Counted from the first letter of the stretch, positions 11,559 to 23,969 are shown. The stretch is DNA of 64,000 nt from Epiperipatus broadwayi (GCA_028023455.1 JAQFVV010006198.1:33665979-33729978), one strand, 5' to 3'. Program-made: numbers and translations. Notes: generated from the letters alone by a model not told the origin.

Positions 11559-12130
11559 ACAGAGGCAAAACTCTCTATACAGTAGGAACACTCGATGCAA
11601 ACCAGAGTAATCAATGGATGCAGGAAAGTTTGTGCATAAAATCCCTATCTAGTGCCTACTCATCAAACATCCCCAGACTAGTTTCTAGCTGGTGGGTTTC
11701 ATCAGTGAGGAGCCTTTAATCTGAAAGCACTACAACTAGATCTTACAGCAGCCATCTTTTACTTTTTTAGATAACTATAAAGCTTTGAGTCCAAAATGAA
11801 AATACAATCATGTTTCCAAGCTAAGCTCATCATCTTGTATAGTTGTATAGATCTGAACTCAGTTCAACATCTATACTTTTTGATATCTTTGGTTCTTTAA
11901 TAACCATAATCACTGTAATCCTATTAGGTAGGATTGGTACTAACCATCAAACATCACATGATCACCGTTCTTTAGGCTTACACAATCTGTTTTTCACAGA
12001 GGCAAAACTCTCCATTCAGTAGCACCACTCAGTGCAAACCAGAGTAATCAATGGATACATGAAAGTTTGTGCATAATATCCATATCTAGTGCCTATTCAT
12101 CCAATATCTCAAGATTAGTTTCTAGCTTGT
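11559..12130 (-). mobile_element. Family A element, about 1.3 units, with 15 bp target duplication
   Basis: The insertion is flanked by an exact 15 bp repeat, GATATTTTGTATTTC, at 11544-11558 and 12131-12145, so both ends are defined. In the element's own sense it starts inside the ribozyme (ACAAGCTAGAAACTAATC), runs through one complete unit and a second ribozyme (11665-11716), and ends at GAGTTTTGCCTCTGT. Predicted cleavage positions are 437 nt apart. The open frame near 11495-11719 on the plus strand is chance antisense. Confidence 0.85.
11665..11716 (-). ncRNA. Hammerhead ribozyme, family A
   Basis: On the minus strand: CCTCA, CTGATGA, a weakened stem II (AACCCACCAGCTA), then GAAACTAGTC and TGGGGATG. 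Core residues are intact, but stem II pairing is poorer than in the 6500 copy. Confidence 0.55.
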
Positions 12131-12344
12131 GATATTTTGTATTTCTAATGTATTGGAAGAATTACAATATTGATTAGAATTTACAGGTATATTCGCTAAT
12201 GTTTAAACTTTTTTTTTATATTTATTAAATCAGAAAATAAAATGTTTTACTTCCATAATGGGTTTTAAATTATCTAATAAGATTACTAATATCAGAGTTT
12301 AATTCCAATATCTTTGGGTAACATGCCTCTTGCAATGTATTATT

Positions 12345-12815
12345 AAACCATGTCCCCCGACATGGCTGCAGTGACATTTCTAAATCAATGTATGTGTTAC
12401 ACAATGACATAGTTTACATATTCACCACAAAAACCTTAAGGTGCTCGTATGTCTTGACCACAAATTATGACATGAAATGTGATATTAGTTTTGTATCTTA
12501 ATCACATAGAATAACATGCTAACGTTAATTTTTTTTTTAAGTTGGAAAAAAATGTTTGCAATAATTCACACTGTAAATGATGATGAAGTCAAGAGTTATA
12601 AGAATATTTTCAAGTAATTAGCAAGATATTCTAATGGAATGGAGCCTATTGAAGATAATCCATGAAGGCACAAAACACACTGTCAACTTTCATGTCATAA
12701 TTCATGATCCAGACATTTTAAAAATTTTGAGGTCAAAAGACAAACGATGTCACTATAATAACATATGCATTTAACTCAAAGATAGTTCTGTAGGCAGCTT
12801 GTATTGGAACACATA
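12345..12815. mobile_element. MITE related to the minisatellite element at 43624
   Basis: Shares the internal blocks ACCACAAA..CTTAAGGTGCT, AATTCACACTGTAAA, AAGAATATTTTCAAGTA and CATGAAGGCA with the copies at 23120-23545 and 43624-44221. The ends are imperfectly inverted (CTGCAGTGACAT and the TGTAGGCAG region). Non-coding. Confidence 0.55.
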
Positions 12816-13064
12816 TAGTATTATTAGGACCTGCTATGTCAACACTGACTCCTGATAGTCATATGAGTGTCACTTAACTAAATCTTCAACACACTATGTG
12901 GGAATAGTTTCTGAATACTCTCTCCCATCATGTTGGAGATATTTTGCTGTTGATAGTATTGTCACAGTCTATCATCAATATATTTATATATAATACTGAC
13001 TGATGTAAATATAGAAGATTAAAAAATTAAATAAATTAAACTAATATAAGGAAGAGATTTCTAG

Positions 13065-13280
13065 TGTAGGGTCATCTATAGTAAGCTTGAATAATGGTGT
13101 TTACCATATGACAGTACCTTTAAATACCCATCCTCAAATTATTTTATGGCTTTTGGTTTGAATTGCAATATTTATCAATGAAATCAAAAGCCAGGATTTA
13201 GTGTGGAGATGAATATGGATTTAAAGGCAAAATTTCTGATAATCATTTATTACCCAAGTTTACTTATAGATGGCGCTACA
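13065..13280. mobile_element. MITE, about 216 bp
   Basis: The left terminus TGTAGGGTCATCTATAGTAA is mirrored on the right as TGTAGCGCCATCTATAAGTA (reverse complement), followed by matching AGCTTGAATAATG / AACTTGGGTAATA. This is a non-autonomous DNA transposon of unknown superfamily. I could not settle the target duplication. Confidence 0.65.
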
Positions 13281-13289
13281 TTATGTTAA

Positions 13290-14680
13290 ATATATTACAG
13301 ATTGTAATCATTAAAAACCAGTCAATACTTAGACAATCCCAATATCAATAACAATCAACAATTTCAAACTGTTGTCAAGGCAACCTCCTTTTAACAATAA
13401 AGATGGAATCCCACCTTTATTAGTAGTCCAATATATTTATATAGATATATTAGGAAAGAGAAAAATAAAACATATGAATGATTTTTAAAAAAAATCTATT
13501 CATATAAAGTATTGTTAGAGAAGGTTGGTTATATATTACAAACATATTGTAGTGACTAAATTAATTATCATAATTAATAACAAATTCAGCTATACTTAGC
13601 AACAGTAACACATACAAAAAAGTAAAAAATAGCATATTAGTTGTGTTACTTTTTTTATTTTAATATGGGCATAGTTTTAAAATGTATGCACTTTTCAAGC
13701 AAAAAAATAAAAACTCTCAAGCTAGAGATAGTGATGGTAAGCACCCCTATTTCAGAAAGGTGCTGCAAGCTATGCATAAAGTTAAGCCATAATTGAAGTT
13801 TATGATGTACCTCTGAGATGGCAATATTAAATTATATTAAATTGTATTAGGAAAGTAGTAAGCTATGCCAAACTACTACCAATAGTGATCAAATGTTACT
13901 GCTTAGTTATACATTGTTAATTCCGGTTTCTGGGAGCAGAGAACTTTACATAAGTTATGTGAAAAGTACTATTAATGATTATTCATTTTAAGAAATATTG
14001 ATGATTATATCAACAGGTTTTTATTTTAATAAATCACTTTTCAGTTGTCATTTTTGTTATAGATGGTGATATAGTTGAATAAATAGAATGAATTACTGCT
14101 TTTAATGCAAATAACAAATAATGATGAGAATTATAGAGAGATAAAATTGAGTGGAAAAATAGTTTGTGAAATGATGCCGTTAAGCCATGTATCTTTTTCA
14201 TCTTTGCACTAAAAATGGATAGCAAAATCTTAATATAATATTTATATTTGGGAAACATATAATGAATTGTTCAATTTGAAAAATACAGCAAATAGACACT
14301 TTTATTTATAGTTGTGAAGAAGACGGATAATCGCCGTGAGCTATCTTGAAAATGGGATATAATAAAGGACCGCATTTATTGTTATTTTTTAAAGTTAATA
14401 GGACTTTATAATCAGTTTATCGATTTTTTTAATATTAGCAAATAAAACACATTCATTATTGTTACGGGATAACTATGCCACTGAAAATGTATAATAAAAA
14501 AATGGCTTCCAACCTTAGTATACCGGATTATTCCAAAAAATCTAATTCTAACATATATAAAATCTCAATAAAACATTTTCTCTTACAAAATAACAATAGA
14601 ATTAATCTCATGTTTTATTAATATGGATATTATAATTACAAACTGAACAATTAAATAATCCCAGTATCATATTTAATTAA
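13290..14680. other. AT-rich sequence, no recognised feature
   Basis: No supported gene. The minus-strand open frame near 14034-14258 shows no recognisable family. Confidence 0.4.
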
Positions 14681-14687
14681 AACATCA

Positions 14688-15003
14688 CATGATCACTATT
14701 TCTTATGCTTGCTCTTAACTGTTATTAAAACAGGCAAAACTCTCTATACGTATTGCCATTCAGTGCAAGCCAGAGTAATCAACAGATGTCAGAAGGCTTG
14801 TGCATAAAATCCCCATCTAGTACCTATTTATCCAATATCCCCAGACCAGTTTCTGTCTGGTGGCCTTTGTCAGTGAGGAGCTTTGGATCTGAAAGTACTG
14901 CACTTAGATCTTAGATGGGGATTTTATGCACAAGCCTTCTGACATCCGTTGATTACTCTGGCTTGCACTGAGTGGCAATACATATAGAGAGTTTTGCCTG
15001 TTT
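14688..15003. mobile_element. Family A foldback element
   Basis: The left half is in minus orientation and contains a ribozyme region at 14838-14885. From about 14915 the sequence turns to plus orientation and ends GAGTTTTGCCTGTTTTAATA. The outer segments TTATTAAAACAGGC and GCCTGTTTTAATA make it a near-perfect hairpin of roughly 100 bp per arm. The ribozyme core is CTGACAA, with G8 lost. Confidence 0.75.
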
Positions 15004-15044
15004 TAATAAAAAATAACCTATCATACCATTTCAAACATCCTTAT

Positions 15045-15135
15045 ACACTTCAACAATACTATTTTTTATAGGAAAACTTTATTTTTACAGTTTCGACTGT
15101 CCTGCAGTCATCATCAGAGCTATAATATCCAAATG
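15045..15135 (-). repeat. Hairpin motif with CTGATGA and GAAACTGT
   Basis: On the minus strand: CTGATGA, a 5 bp hairpin (GACTG/CAGTC), then GAAACTGTA. The same flanking text (TATACACTTCAACAATACTA) occurs at 58010-58040. It resembles a hammerhead core with an almost absent helix III, but stem I is not convincing. Confidence 0.4.
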
Positions 15136-15139
15136 TATA

Positions 15140-16070
15140 ATTATACAATTAATACATTTTATACATATATTTATGTACCTAATCAGACATACAACTTAAC
15201 CTGTATTTTGAGATTCTCTCCTTGAAAGCAGATAATATATATCTTAACAATAGAATATTATGATCACACAACAACATTTAATTATTGTTGATAGTAGTTT
15301 TTATCATAGCTTGACAATTTCTCCGCATAGTTTATTGTTTTTTAAATTACATTAATTAGTTTAATAAGCTCTTTATATTATTAAGATGCATATAAATAAA
15401 ATTAGTTGATTAATAAATTAAAAAAATAAATAGAATTATTAATAACAATAATGCTTCAAACTAATTTATAACTCTACTATTTTTTTAATATATTAATAAC
15501 CAAGCTTTCAAATAGTGAATAAAATATGAAGATAGTATTGTAAATAAAATTATAAATAACAACAATATAACAAGAAATCTAATAATAAGAATTTTGTAAT
15601 GACATACGTAAAATGATATGAAAATATGTCACAGATGTTACCATTATTAAATAAATGATTATATTACCTTGGCTGGTTCTAAAACTCAAGATCTATAGAC
15701 CACAGTATAAATCCATCATTTCCAAAGATCATTTTATGACCTCCTCAACAATAAACTATTTGACTACTTTTATATCTCATGTAGTTTAGTACAGTGGAAG
15801 AGTACTGAACTGTGGATCTGCTCTGTACTTTCAATAAGAAATTAACCATTTAAAATTGTGTTAGACTACAGGTCTCATGGTCAGACACATCATTAGTTCT
15901 ATCACTTACAATGCTCAAATTTTTTAAGAACTTTTGAGCAATAAATCGATTGATGATTTTTTATTTTTAATGGCTATATTTTTTATAAATTCTCTATGTT
16001 TCAACATTTGACTTGATTGCCATTATTTGTCAGTTAATACTGATAAAAGTCCTCATTATCATCTATAGTA
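15140..16070. other. AT-rich sequence with a weak tRNA-like segment
   Basis: Around 15790-15860 the text TAGTACAGTGGAAGAG resembles a pol III A box, but no good B box follows. I see nothing else. Confidence 0.3.
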
Positions 16071-16074
16071 CAGT

Positions 16075-17100
16075 AAAATTAACAATGTTTTCATATAATA
16101 AATATGACATAACAAGAATTGCATGAGAGTGGCAGTATCGTAATAATGTGTTATTTGTTAGTAAAGTGGTGTTAGATTACTTTAAAAAGTACAAAGAGAT
16201 GTAGAAAGACATGCATTAGATGCAGACATATGGATGGCAAAGGAGGCAATTCAAGGAGAAATGGGATTGTCACATTTTTATATGAGAGATGCAAAAACCA
16301 AAATGAAAATGTTCAGTAGATTGCAATTTATGGATAATAAGAGAATAGCCAAAACAGTGTTTAATTGGGTTATGAATAAAGGACAAGCAACAAGATGGGT
16401 GAGGAAGATAGTATAGTATGCAAAAGATTTGGATAAAAAATTTATGTCAGTTTACTTACACAAAAGGTGAGATGATTGTGTTAGGAGAATTGTTGAGTGT
16501 TATAATGGCAAGGAATGGGATAGAAGACTAGATGCTTTAATAAAAAATAGGGAGCTGGAGAACTAGTATGGAGAGTAAAAACAGTTTAAATATCTATAGA
16601 AGTAAACAGAATATTGGGTGAGTGATAATTTATAATAATGGCAAGGAAAGTAGTTTACAGTTTAAGGCTCAAACAGAATCTTTAGCAACAAGGGAATGTA
16701 ATCATAAATGGAAAAGGGTTAGTCTGCAAGTTATGTAAGGAAGGCATAAAAAATATTAGGCATCTGTTAATTGAATGTAAATGCCTGCAAGCAGAAAGGG
16801 TACAAATAATGAAGCTGTGAGAGAATAAATATAAACAAAGTGATTATACAGAAAGTGCGTATTGATTTTTATGCTGGGTTTGGGGAAAGATAAGGGAAAT
16901 TTAGATATAAAGGCCATGGAGTTGTTGATCAAGATTATGTTGTGGAAATGGGATGGAGTAAAATAGGAAAGAATATGGGAAAATCTTAGGATGGAGAATG
17001 GAAGGGGAAGGTAAGGTGGCTAACAGGTTTCTCTGGGCATTGTGGTTGAGAGATTCCTGACTTCGATAAAGGAGAAGCTACAGTGCATTACATCACATCA
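16075..17100 (+). pseudogene. LINE X fragment: post-RT region and CCHC knuckle
   Basis: Translates in pieces to the region downstream of a non-LTR reverse transcriptase. WMAKEAIQGEMG and FNWVMNKGQATRWVRK lie in the open frame 16234-16416. A Cys/His knuckle of the form CKLC(x)nHLLIEC lies near 16725-16790. The tail contains GGCTAACAGG..GTGGTTGAGAGATTCCTGAC and ends near the ATTACATCACATCAC repeat. It is homologous along its length to 36800-38140 and 40568-40830. Frameshifts and stops are frequent. The clade is unsure; CR1/Jockey-like is a guess. Confidence 0.7.
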
Positions 17101-17104
17101 CAAA

Positions 17105-18550
17105 ACTCATTTAAAGTCTTAATTTTCATAATAATAATAAAAATTAAGGTTCAATAATAATAAAAATTAAGGTTCGATTTGAGTTTGGATATTGTAAAAG
17201 ATAGCGTAATTATCTTTTGTATGTATATACAATAATAATAATTCAAATACCATGTGGTTCAAATACAAGATATTTAAAAGCAATCTCAATAAATAATATT
17301 AGTATGCTACTTTTATATTTTAAACTATGGTGTAAATTTGATATTATAATAATAATGATGTTGATAATAATTAAGATTTCAACTCTTTAATAAAAGCAAT
17401 CAAGGTGTTAAACTTGATAAAGGCATTGCATATTGAATGTTATTAGAAAAAAAACTACCAACAGATTCTAATTTTAGAACAGCATAACTTTTATAATTAA
17501 GTTTCTATTAACTGCAAATCTGAATTTATTTTCATTTGAATTACGGGTGATTCTCTATCTAAGTAAACCCAATTTAAAATCTGTATTATAAAAAAAAGGG
17601 GTTGCACCAATCAAAGCCTATCTCAGTTCTTGATCAGCACGTGATGTGATATATTGTAACACTAGTTTTTATTTGTTAAACAATTTTCTAACATCCGACG
17701 TTATAATTAACAACAGCCATATACCTAAAGATCAAATTTAACATATATAAAGTCTGACTGCCATCAGAAGTCATAAAATAAATTACTTGTAGAATTAGTG
17801 GATTGCTTCTACATTTTTCTTTTGTTTTGCATTGTTGAGAAAAATGGAGATACTTTGATGAAACATTTAAGTGAAGAAATTATCATTAGTTACCAGTCAA
17901 AGACAGGTTCTGTCTATAAATTTTATGACTTTCTTGAAGTCTTTTTGTCATTCGATCTATTTTAAAAATGCTTCTGAATTCTCTTTTTTTAAAGAATAGT
18001 GATTTTTTTTTTCATCTTTCTTTAACCTTCCATAAATCTTTTATATCACACATATATATATGTAATGTTTTCAAAGGCTGTAGAAAGGAGTTTGCTGTTA
18101 GCTAAAAGGAGACCCTTTCCTCTTGGAGGCCTTGAAAAAACCAAGCAGGGCAAATTACTAATGTCCACTCTATACATTCTTGTCATTGTCGCTGTTATTA
18201 TAGTTTTTTATTCATATAGTTATATGAACCTGAATGGTCTGCTCACCAACACACATTAATCAGAATGATGAGTTTATTGGCTTTTTATCTCTGAGTTTAA
18301 GATCAACAAACATCGTTGTCTTTTTCTCAGTTCCCTGATAGCTCTTAACTAATATATCAGTTGAGTGTTCTTAAAGGCAGAATGAATGTGTGTGTGTGTG
18401 TATGTGTGAATAAAAATTTGGTTTTTTCTAATAGATATTCATAATAAAATCAGACACAAATAAATTGTGGCCCTTATTTCCCAGGAGGCTGTAAAATCAT
18501 CAGCCAAAGGCAGAGGATGCTAAGAATCCCCTGATTGTAAATCCAGGCTG
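17105..18550. other. AT-rich sequence with (AAT)n and (GT)n tracts
   Basis: Contains a two-copy AATAATAAAAATTAAGGTTC repeat at about 17128-17180 and a short GT repeat at 18388-18410. A 64-codon plus-strand frame at 18065-18259 ends in a hydrophobic segment but has no supporting family. Confidence 0.35.
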
Positions 18551-18554
18551 CCAT

Positions 18555-21500
18555 ATGATGATTTTTAATTTAGGTACTTTCAATTGTAGATTACTTTCAA
18601 GTGAAAGAAGATTGGAAGAATTGTCTCATATTAAATGGAACATTATTATTGGACTTGGTGAAGATATAGTTGATTTAAAAATTGGGCATGTGATGTACTA
18701 TAAAGGCAGAAACATTGGAAGTACAAGTGGGATAGGATTCATTATATATATATAAAATGGAAGAACAACATTATAAAGACTGGTGGAATATTGGACAGAA
18801 TGCAGATAACAAATGCAGATAATTCAGGTTTCTGCCCATAGTGAATAAGAAGTAGAGGATTTTTATATGGATGTACAAAAGGCTTTTCATCAGACCAACC
18901 AACATTTTACAATTTTATGGGAGACTTTAATGCTAGAACTGGTAAATAATTGAAAGATGAAAGTGCTGTAGGTAAATTTGGTTATGGTAGTAGAAATGAG
19001 AGAGGACATAGACTTGTGGAGTTTTCAGAAAAATAAAATATATTATGATTTTTTTTTATAGAAAAATATTAACAGCAATGGACTTGGAAGCATCCAAATG
19101 AAAATACAGCAGAATTGGATTATATTTTAACAGAAAATTCATATTACAAGATTATAATGTCCTTAATAATTTCATTACAGAAATCAGAATCAATTAATGA
19201 GATATAAGATACATGTTGAAACAAAACTAGAGAGACAAAAATTTATTAAGAAAAACAATATTCACAGTTGATATTCCTAATCTTCAAAAACACTCTAATG
19301 AATTTAAATTACAACTTGCAAATCGTTTTCAAATATTAACAGATTATGAACATGATTCAGATTTGAATGAAATCAATAGTGAAATAACTGCTACTCTTTT
19401 AAAAACTGTAACAAAGATAGCTGGTAGAAAAAAGTAGCAATCGACCAATAAAATATCTACTGAGACTAGAGAATTTATGAAGAAAAAAAAGCATATAAAA
19501 TATATAAAAATGACGCATTAAGAAGGTTTGAATATTTCTAATTTTGTAAAATGTTGTAAAAAAGAGTTGTAGAAAAAATTATAATTGTGAACTAGTAAGA
19601 AAAGCTATAGAAGAGAATAAAAGTATCAAGAGAATAAAACAATATTTTGGTATTGGTAAGAAACTTATTTCTGCAACAAGAAGAAGAGATGGAACTATTA
19701 CTGAAAAGAGAGATAGCATCATGAATTGTATAGAAGAGTTCTATCAAAAATTATATAGTAATAAAGAAAACGGAAAATTATCTTTTACTGCATCTGAATT
19801 ACACAGGATTTTAATAAAGAAATGAGACATGCAATTAAATTTATGAAGAAAGGAAAAGCTCCAGGTAATGATGGAATTATAATTGATATATTAAAAGAAG
19901 CAGGTGAAATAATAGAAAAAACTTTGGCAAAATTATATACCAACTGTTTACATGATAAGAATGTATCAGATGATACCTAAATATCTGGACTTTTCAATTA
20001 AAATTAATCTAGAAGCCTTGCCTACCAATTTTTTCCTATCCTTCAGGTGAGGAATAACTAAAATTGATCTAACACGCCCTCTGTGTCACCAAGCTGATGA
20101 AACTACAAATCATCTCATCTTTCAATGTAAAGCTCTGCAGGGACAAAATTCAAGAAATCACAAGATTATTTGATCTGGCACATAGCATCAATAAAGGCCT
20201 TTTTCAATCGATGAGTTAACTGTTTTCCTCCTGTTTAGTCTCTGGTCAACCAGATGCCACCCAATGTTCAACTGTGGTTCAAATAAAGACCTGTAATATT
20301 TTGTTTATAATATCAACAAAATCAAAGACTGACTGCACAAGAACATCTGCAGACATTTATTCAGCCACCTGGAGCCTACTGAAATTTTCAGATGCACAAT
20401 AGAGCTTAATCATGATCAAACTAGAGCAACTACCATCTAAAGATTTAGGAGCAAAGATAATAAACTGTGAAGTGTCTAAAGTTTGATATATGACCATATA
20501 AGAAGGAGTTCTAGTTAAGTTAGCAGAATAATAGCATCATAGATTTGAGCCATGGAAAAAGAACCAATGACTATTTATATTTCTTTATTAAAATGTAACC
20601 TAATCTAAATAATAAAGTTTTGTATTAAAAAAAAGAATACAGTATTAATATCAATATTTTAAAAAGGTGATAAAGAAGAAGATATTAGAAATTTCAGACC
20701 TATCAGTCTTTTATCAGTTTCATAAAACTTTTTATCAAGGTATCTACAGCTTGTCTACAGTGAACTTTGGATTTCAACCAACCAAAAGAATAAGCTGGAT
20801 TTAAAAGTGGTTTTAGTACAGTAGATCATATCCAGGTATTGAGAGAAGTTATAGAAAGGACCAATGAATATGAGTTGTCATTATGCTTTGGCTTTGTAGG
20901 TTATTATCTAACATACAGGCTATATATGTACCTGTACAAACAATGTAATATATAGGGTATTTTGAGCTCAGACTTTTGTACGACCCTCAACTCTGGCATT
21001 TTATTCTATAAGCATTTCTTCAGTGATTAGAACATTGGATCATCAAGGTATAGACCCAGAACATTGTCATATTTTGAAAAATATTTATAAAAAATGCAAC
21101 AGCAACAATAAGATTACATAATGATACTGGGAAGATTAACAAGGATGTAAAACAGGTGACTCCATATCTCTAAAACTTTTTACAGCAGTGCTGCATGAAG
21201 TATTTTGTGGATTAAAATGGGAAGTTAAAGGAGTAACAGCAAATGAAGATTATTTAAGTCATTTAGATTTTGCAGCTGATGCAGTTGTTTTTGCAAATAA
21301 TGCTTCAGAGCTTCAGGAAATGTTGCAAGAGTTATCAGATAAAAGAAGAAAATAGAACTAAAGGTAAACGTTAAAAAGACTAAAATAATGTTCAATGGAT
21401 TTTCTCAAAAGATGAAAATAAAGATTGATAATGATGAGTTAGAAGATAACAACTTCAAATATCTTGGTCAGATTATTACTACAGATAGAAACATAATGGA

Positions 21501-22035
21501 TAAAATTCATCATAGAATTAAACTTGGAATGCTTTTGATAGAATTAACTTAATATTAAAAGGAAACAATGTGTTTGAAAAGAAAGATTTTTAAGAAACGT
21601 ATTTTACCAGTTCTTATTTATAGATCTGAGACTTGGACACTTAATAAAATAGCAGTATAGAGACTTCAGACCACCCAAAGAAGTATGGGAAGATGCATGT
21701 TAGGAGTAACAAGAAGAGATGAAAAACAAAATACACAGACAAGAGAACAAACAGGAGTTTTTAACACTGTTGAAAGAATTAAAAGACTGAAGTGGAGTTG
21801 GGCTGGCATATTTTTAGAAGAGATGATAATAGATGGACAGTTGAAATCTTAAATGGGATTCCAAGAGTTTGTAAGAGACCTAGAAGGAGACCACAGGTGA
21901 AATGAGTAGATGAAATAAGGAAGTGTGGGGGTGATAGGGAGAACAGAAGCTAGAGATTGGAGAAAATTGATTGAACTTGGAGAACTTTCATCATGCCATG
22001 AATTGATGATGGCTGAAAATGATGATGATGAATGT
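18555..22035 (+). pseudogene. RTE-clade LINE, longest copy: AP endonuclease and reverse transcriptase
   Basis: The frame at 18555-18755 begins with an apurinic-type endonuclease N-terminus (LGTFNCRLLSSERRLEELSH). GDFNAR-type text follows at about 18921-18945. RT sequence starts near 19820 with KFMKKGKAPGNDGIIIDILK, resumes after an insertion with DIRNFRPISLL (about 20675) and SHLDFAADAVVFANN (about 21255). The C-terminal region has SETWTLNK-like text near 21625 and WSWAGI near 21795. The 3' end is the short repeat GATGATGATG near 22020. The catalytic FADD is FAAD here. The copy is interrupted at 19977-20637 by LINE Y and at about 20901-21014 by an unrelated segment, and it contains many stops. 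Minus-strand copy 51583-53155 and tails at 35638 and 60815 belong to the same family. Confidence 0.85.
19977..20637 (+). mobile_element. LINE Y 3' fragment inserted in the RTE LINE
   Basis: Encodes a broken LCHQADETTNHLIFQC knuckle (about 20080-20125) shared with 22555-23040 and 58200-58660, and ends with AATAAA and an A-rich tail at 20610-20634. It splits the RTE sequence that reads continuously at 52900-52940 on the other strand. No clear target duplication was found, so a small target deletion is possible. Confidence 0.65.
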
Positions 22036-22185
22036 TCTCAAATCAACTCCTCTTTTCTACTTAAAAATGTTCTAGTTCAATAAACTACTCTTCCGACCCA
22101 ATAAAATTTGCATTAATATTTTTTTTATTATTAAATTTTTTTTTTTTTACATGTATGAAAGTTCTTTACAAAAGAGTGGTGCAGT

Positions 22186-22290
22186 CAAGCATTCATGTCT
22201 TAGTGGTTAGCATAGCTGCCTTCCAAGAAGCCGGCCCGGGTTTGCTTCCTGGTCAACACTTTGACATATATAAAAAAAAAAGTGCTGCAC
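22186..22290 (+). repeat. tRNA-derived SINE
   Basis: A-box-like TTAGTGGTTAGCATAG and B-box-like GGGTTTGCTTCC lie about 30 bp apart, followed by TTTGACATATATAAAAAAAA. This is the same family as the copies at 28034, 28165 and 46745. The tail after the A run (TTGGAAGGCCACC..) may be a second SINE module. Confidence 0.65.
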
Positions 22291-22554
22291 TGTTTGGTAT
22301 AGTTGGAAGGCCACCTTGGGATTGGTTGGTCCCAGGATTGATTAAGGGCTTGAAGTTTTTATGAACCCCCAAGTCTTGTTTTTTTATTTATGATGAATTA
22401 AAAAAACAAATCTAAGTTAAAATTTGAGAAAATAAAATCGCAAACATATAAATGTATTTAACAGAAAAATTATAAAATTATTTAAGTTTTTACTTGTAAA
22501 AAAGCTTTCCCCCTAATCACTTTTTGGTAGGGTGGCATGGATATGTGAAGCTAA

Positions 22555-23040
22555 ACTCTTGATGCCAATTATGCTCTACTGAAGATGAGACCATACAACA
22601 TCTACTGTATTCCTGTCCCTTCCTTAGTCCAATCAAAATCTTTCATCTGTGAAAAGGTGATGATGGACATTAGAGATGCCTTAATCATTCAAGATGCAAT
22701 CAAGGAGGGAACCTTCTCCAGCATAAGGATGTCCATTTTTCTAACCTTTTCACTTTGGCTGACTCGATGCAAGTTCATCTTTGGCCATGCTCATCTTAGT
22801 ATCTACAAAACCTTCATCAATATTCTGGAACATATTCACAACAGAGATTATCTGCTAGCTCCGGACTGGTTTTATCATGAATCTTGGGCCAGAGTATTAC
22901 TGGTCGATGGATAAGTGTTCATCATGCTAGTGGTGTCTAGTGTCTACTGCAAGATCTTCCTAAATCATCCTAAGTGATCCTGTAAATTTTTTAGTCTTGT
23001 ATAAATAGTTGTCTCAATTGTTCAAATAAAATTTTTAATA
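22555..23040 (+). pseudogene. LINE Y 3' end fragment
   Basis: The translation crosses frames to give CQLCSTEDETIQHLLYSC (about 22563-22616), then text matching LTRCKFIFGHA in the frame 22585-22914, and an A-rich 3' end with TTCAAATAAAATTTTTAATA near 23020. The C-x2-C..H-x4-C pattern is the knuckle found near the C-terminus of several LINE ORF2 proteins. The neighbouring SINE at 22186 and the RTE LINE at 18555 make this a nested retroelement block. Confidence 0.65.
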
Positions 23041-23119
23041 AAAAAATAACTATGATATAATAAAAAGGAATTATACACAGTATGTTTCAATGCAAAGATG
23101 TTTGGTGAGTGTTTCCTCT

Positions 23120-23545
23120 TCAAACTGTTTGCAACAGTATATGTATTTAAAACAACACGTTATGTAGTGATATATTTCACTATTCGCCACAAAAATTTTA
23201 TGGCACTAGTGTATGAATCAAGATAGGAAAATAACAATGTGATACTAATATTAAATATTGTTTTAAATTATGGAAAATGCAACTAAAATTTTTGAAACAA
23301 TTCACACTGTATATTTGATAGTGAACCAATGAGTTACAAGAATATTTTCAAGTAGTTTGTAATATTTTGTTATGGCAGGGATAACATGAAGACTTTATAT
23401 GAAAGCATAAAATACCCTAACACATTGCATGTTGTAACCTGTGATGCATACATGTTAACACCATAAAATTTTTGAGGTTAATATCTAAATTACGTCATTA
23501 CATAACTATGAATTGATTCAGAGATGACCTTTTCAATGAAATAAA
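23120..23545. mobile_element. MITE, same family as 12345 and 43624
   Basis: Contains CACTATTCGCCACAAAAATT, TATGGCACTAGTGTATGAA, AATTCACACTGTATA and AAGAATATTTTCAAGTAG, all shared with the two other copies. Ends are degraded. Confidence 0.55.
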
Positions 23546-23744
23546 TAAAAAATATATAAAATGTTTTATCTACTAAAACCCCAAACTGCTCACATGAAAA
23601 TGACAAATACACCCCATAAGTTAACGTAGTGTGACAATACATAAGTCCAGAAGCCATTAATTAACTTTGCTTTTTGGAAGAGGTAAAAAAAATCAGGAAA
23701 AACTTTATAGATAAATATATGATTTTTCTAATAATTGTTGCCTT

Positions 23745-23965
23745 TGGCAGAATGGCTCTCAGTTGGATAGAGTGTTTCCTTAAAATTCAAGAATCTAAAG
23801 GTACAGGTTCGATCCCTATGCTCATACTATCACTGGGCAGACCAAGAACACATGAAGAGAAAACAGTGTCACTCAAATTAATGTACAGATTGATACTAAC
23901 CTGTGTGCTAGCACTAACAGTTGAATATAATTGGAAAATTTAAGTAAAGTTTAACATTTTTCTAA
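23745..23965 (+). repeat. tRNA-like SINE (second family)
   Basis: An A-box-like TGGCTCTCAGTTGGATAGAG and a B-box-like AGGTTCGATCCCTA are spaced as in a tRNA, with an insert resembling a variable loop. The downstream tail (GGCAGACC..ACCTGTGTGC..GGAAAATTTAAGTAAAG) matches the right arm of the palindrome at 27294-27771. The 89-codon frame over it is chance. Confidence 0.6.
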
Positions 23966-23969
23966 GATC

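Noticed and set aside
11495-11719. 74-codon frame
   Set aside because: Covers the target duplication and antisense strand of a family A element.
18065-18259. 64-codon frame with a hydrophobic C-terminal half
   Set aside because: No family recognised, no promoter or splice context, and short enough to be chance in this composition.
23745-23850. Functional tRNA gene
   Set aside because: A and B boxes are present, but the stems do not close and the same sequence recurs as a repeat.
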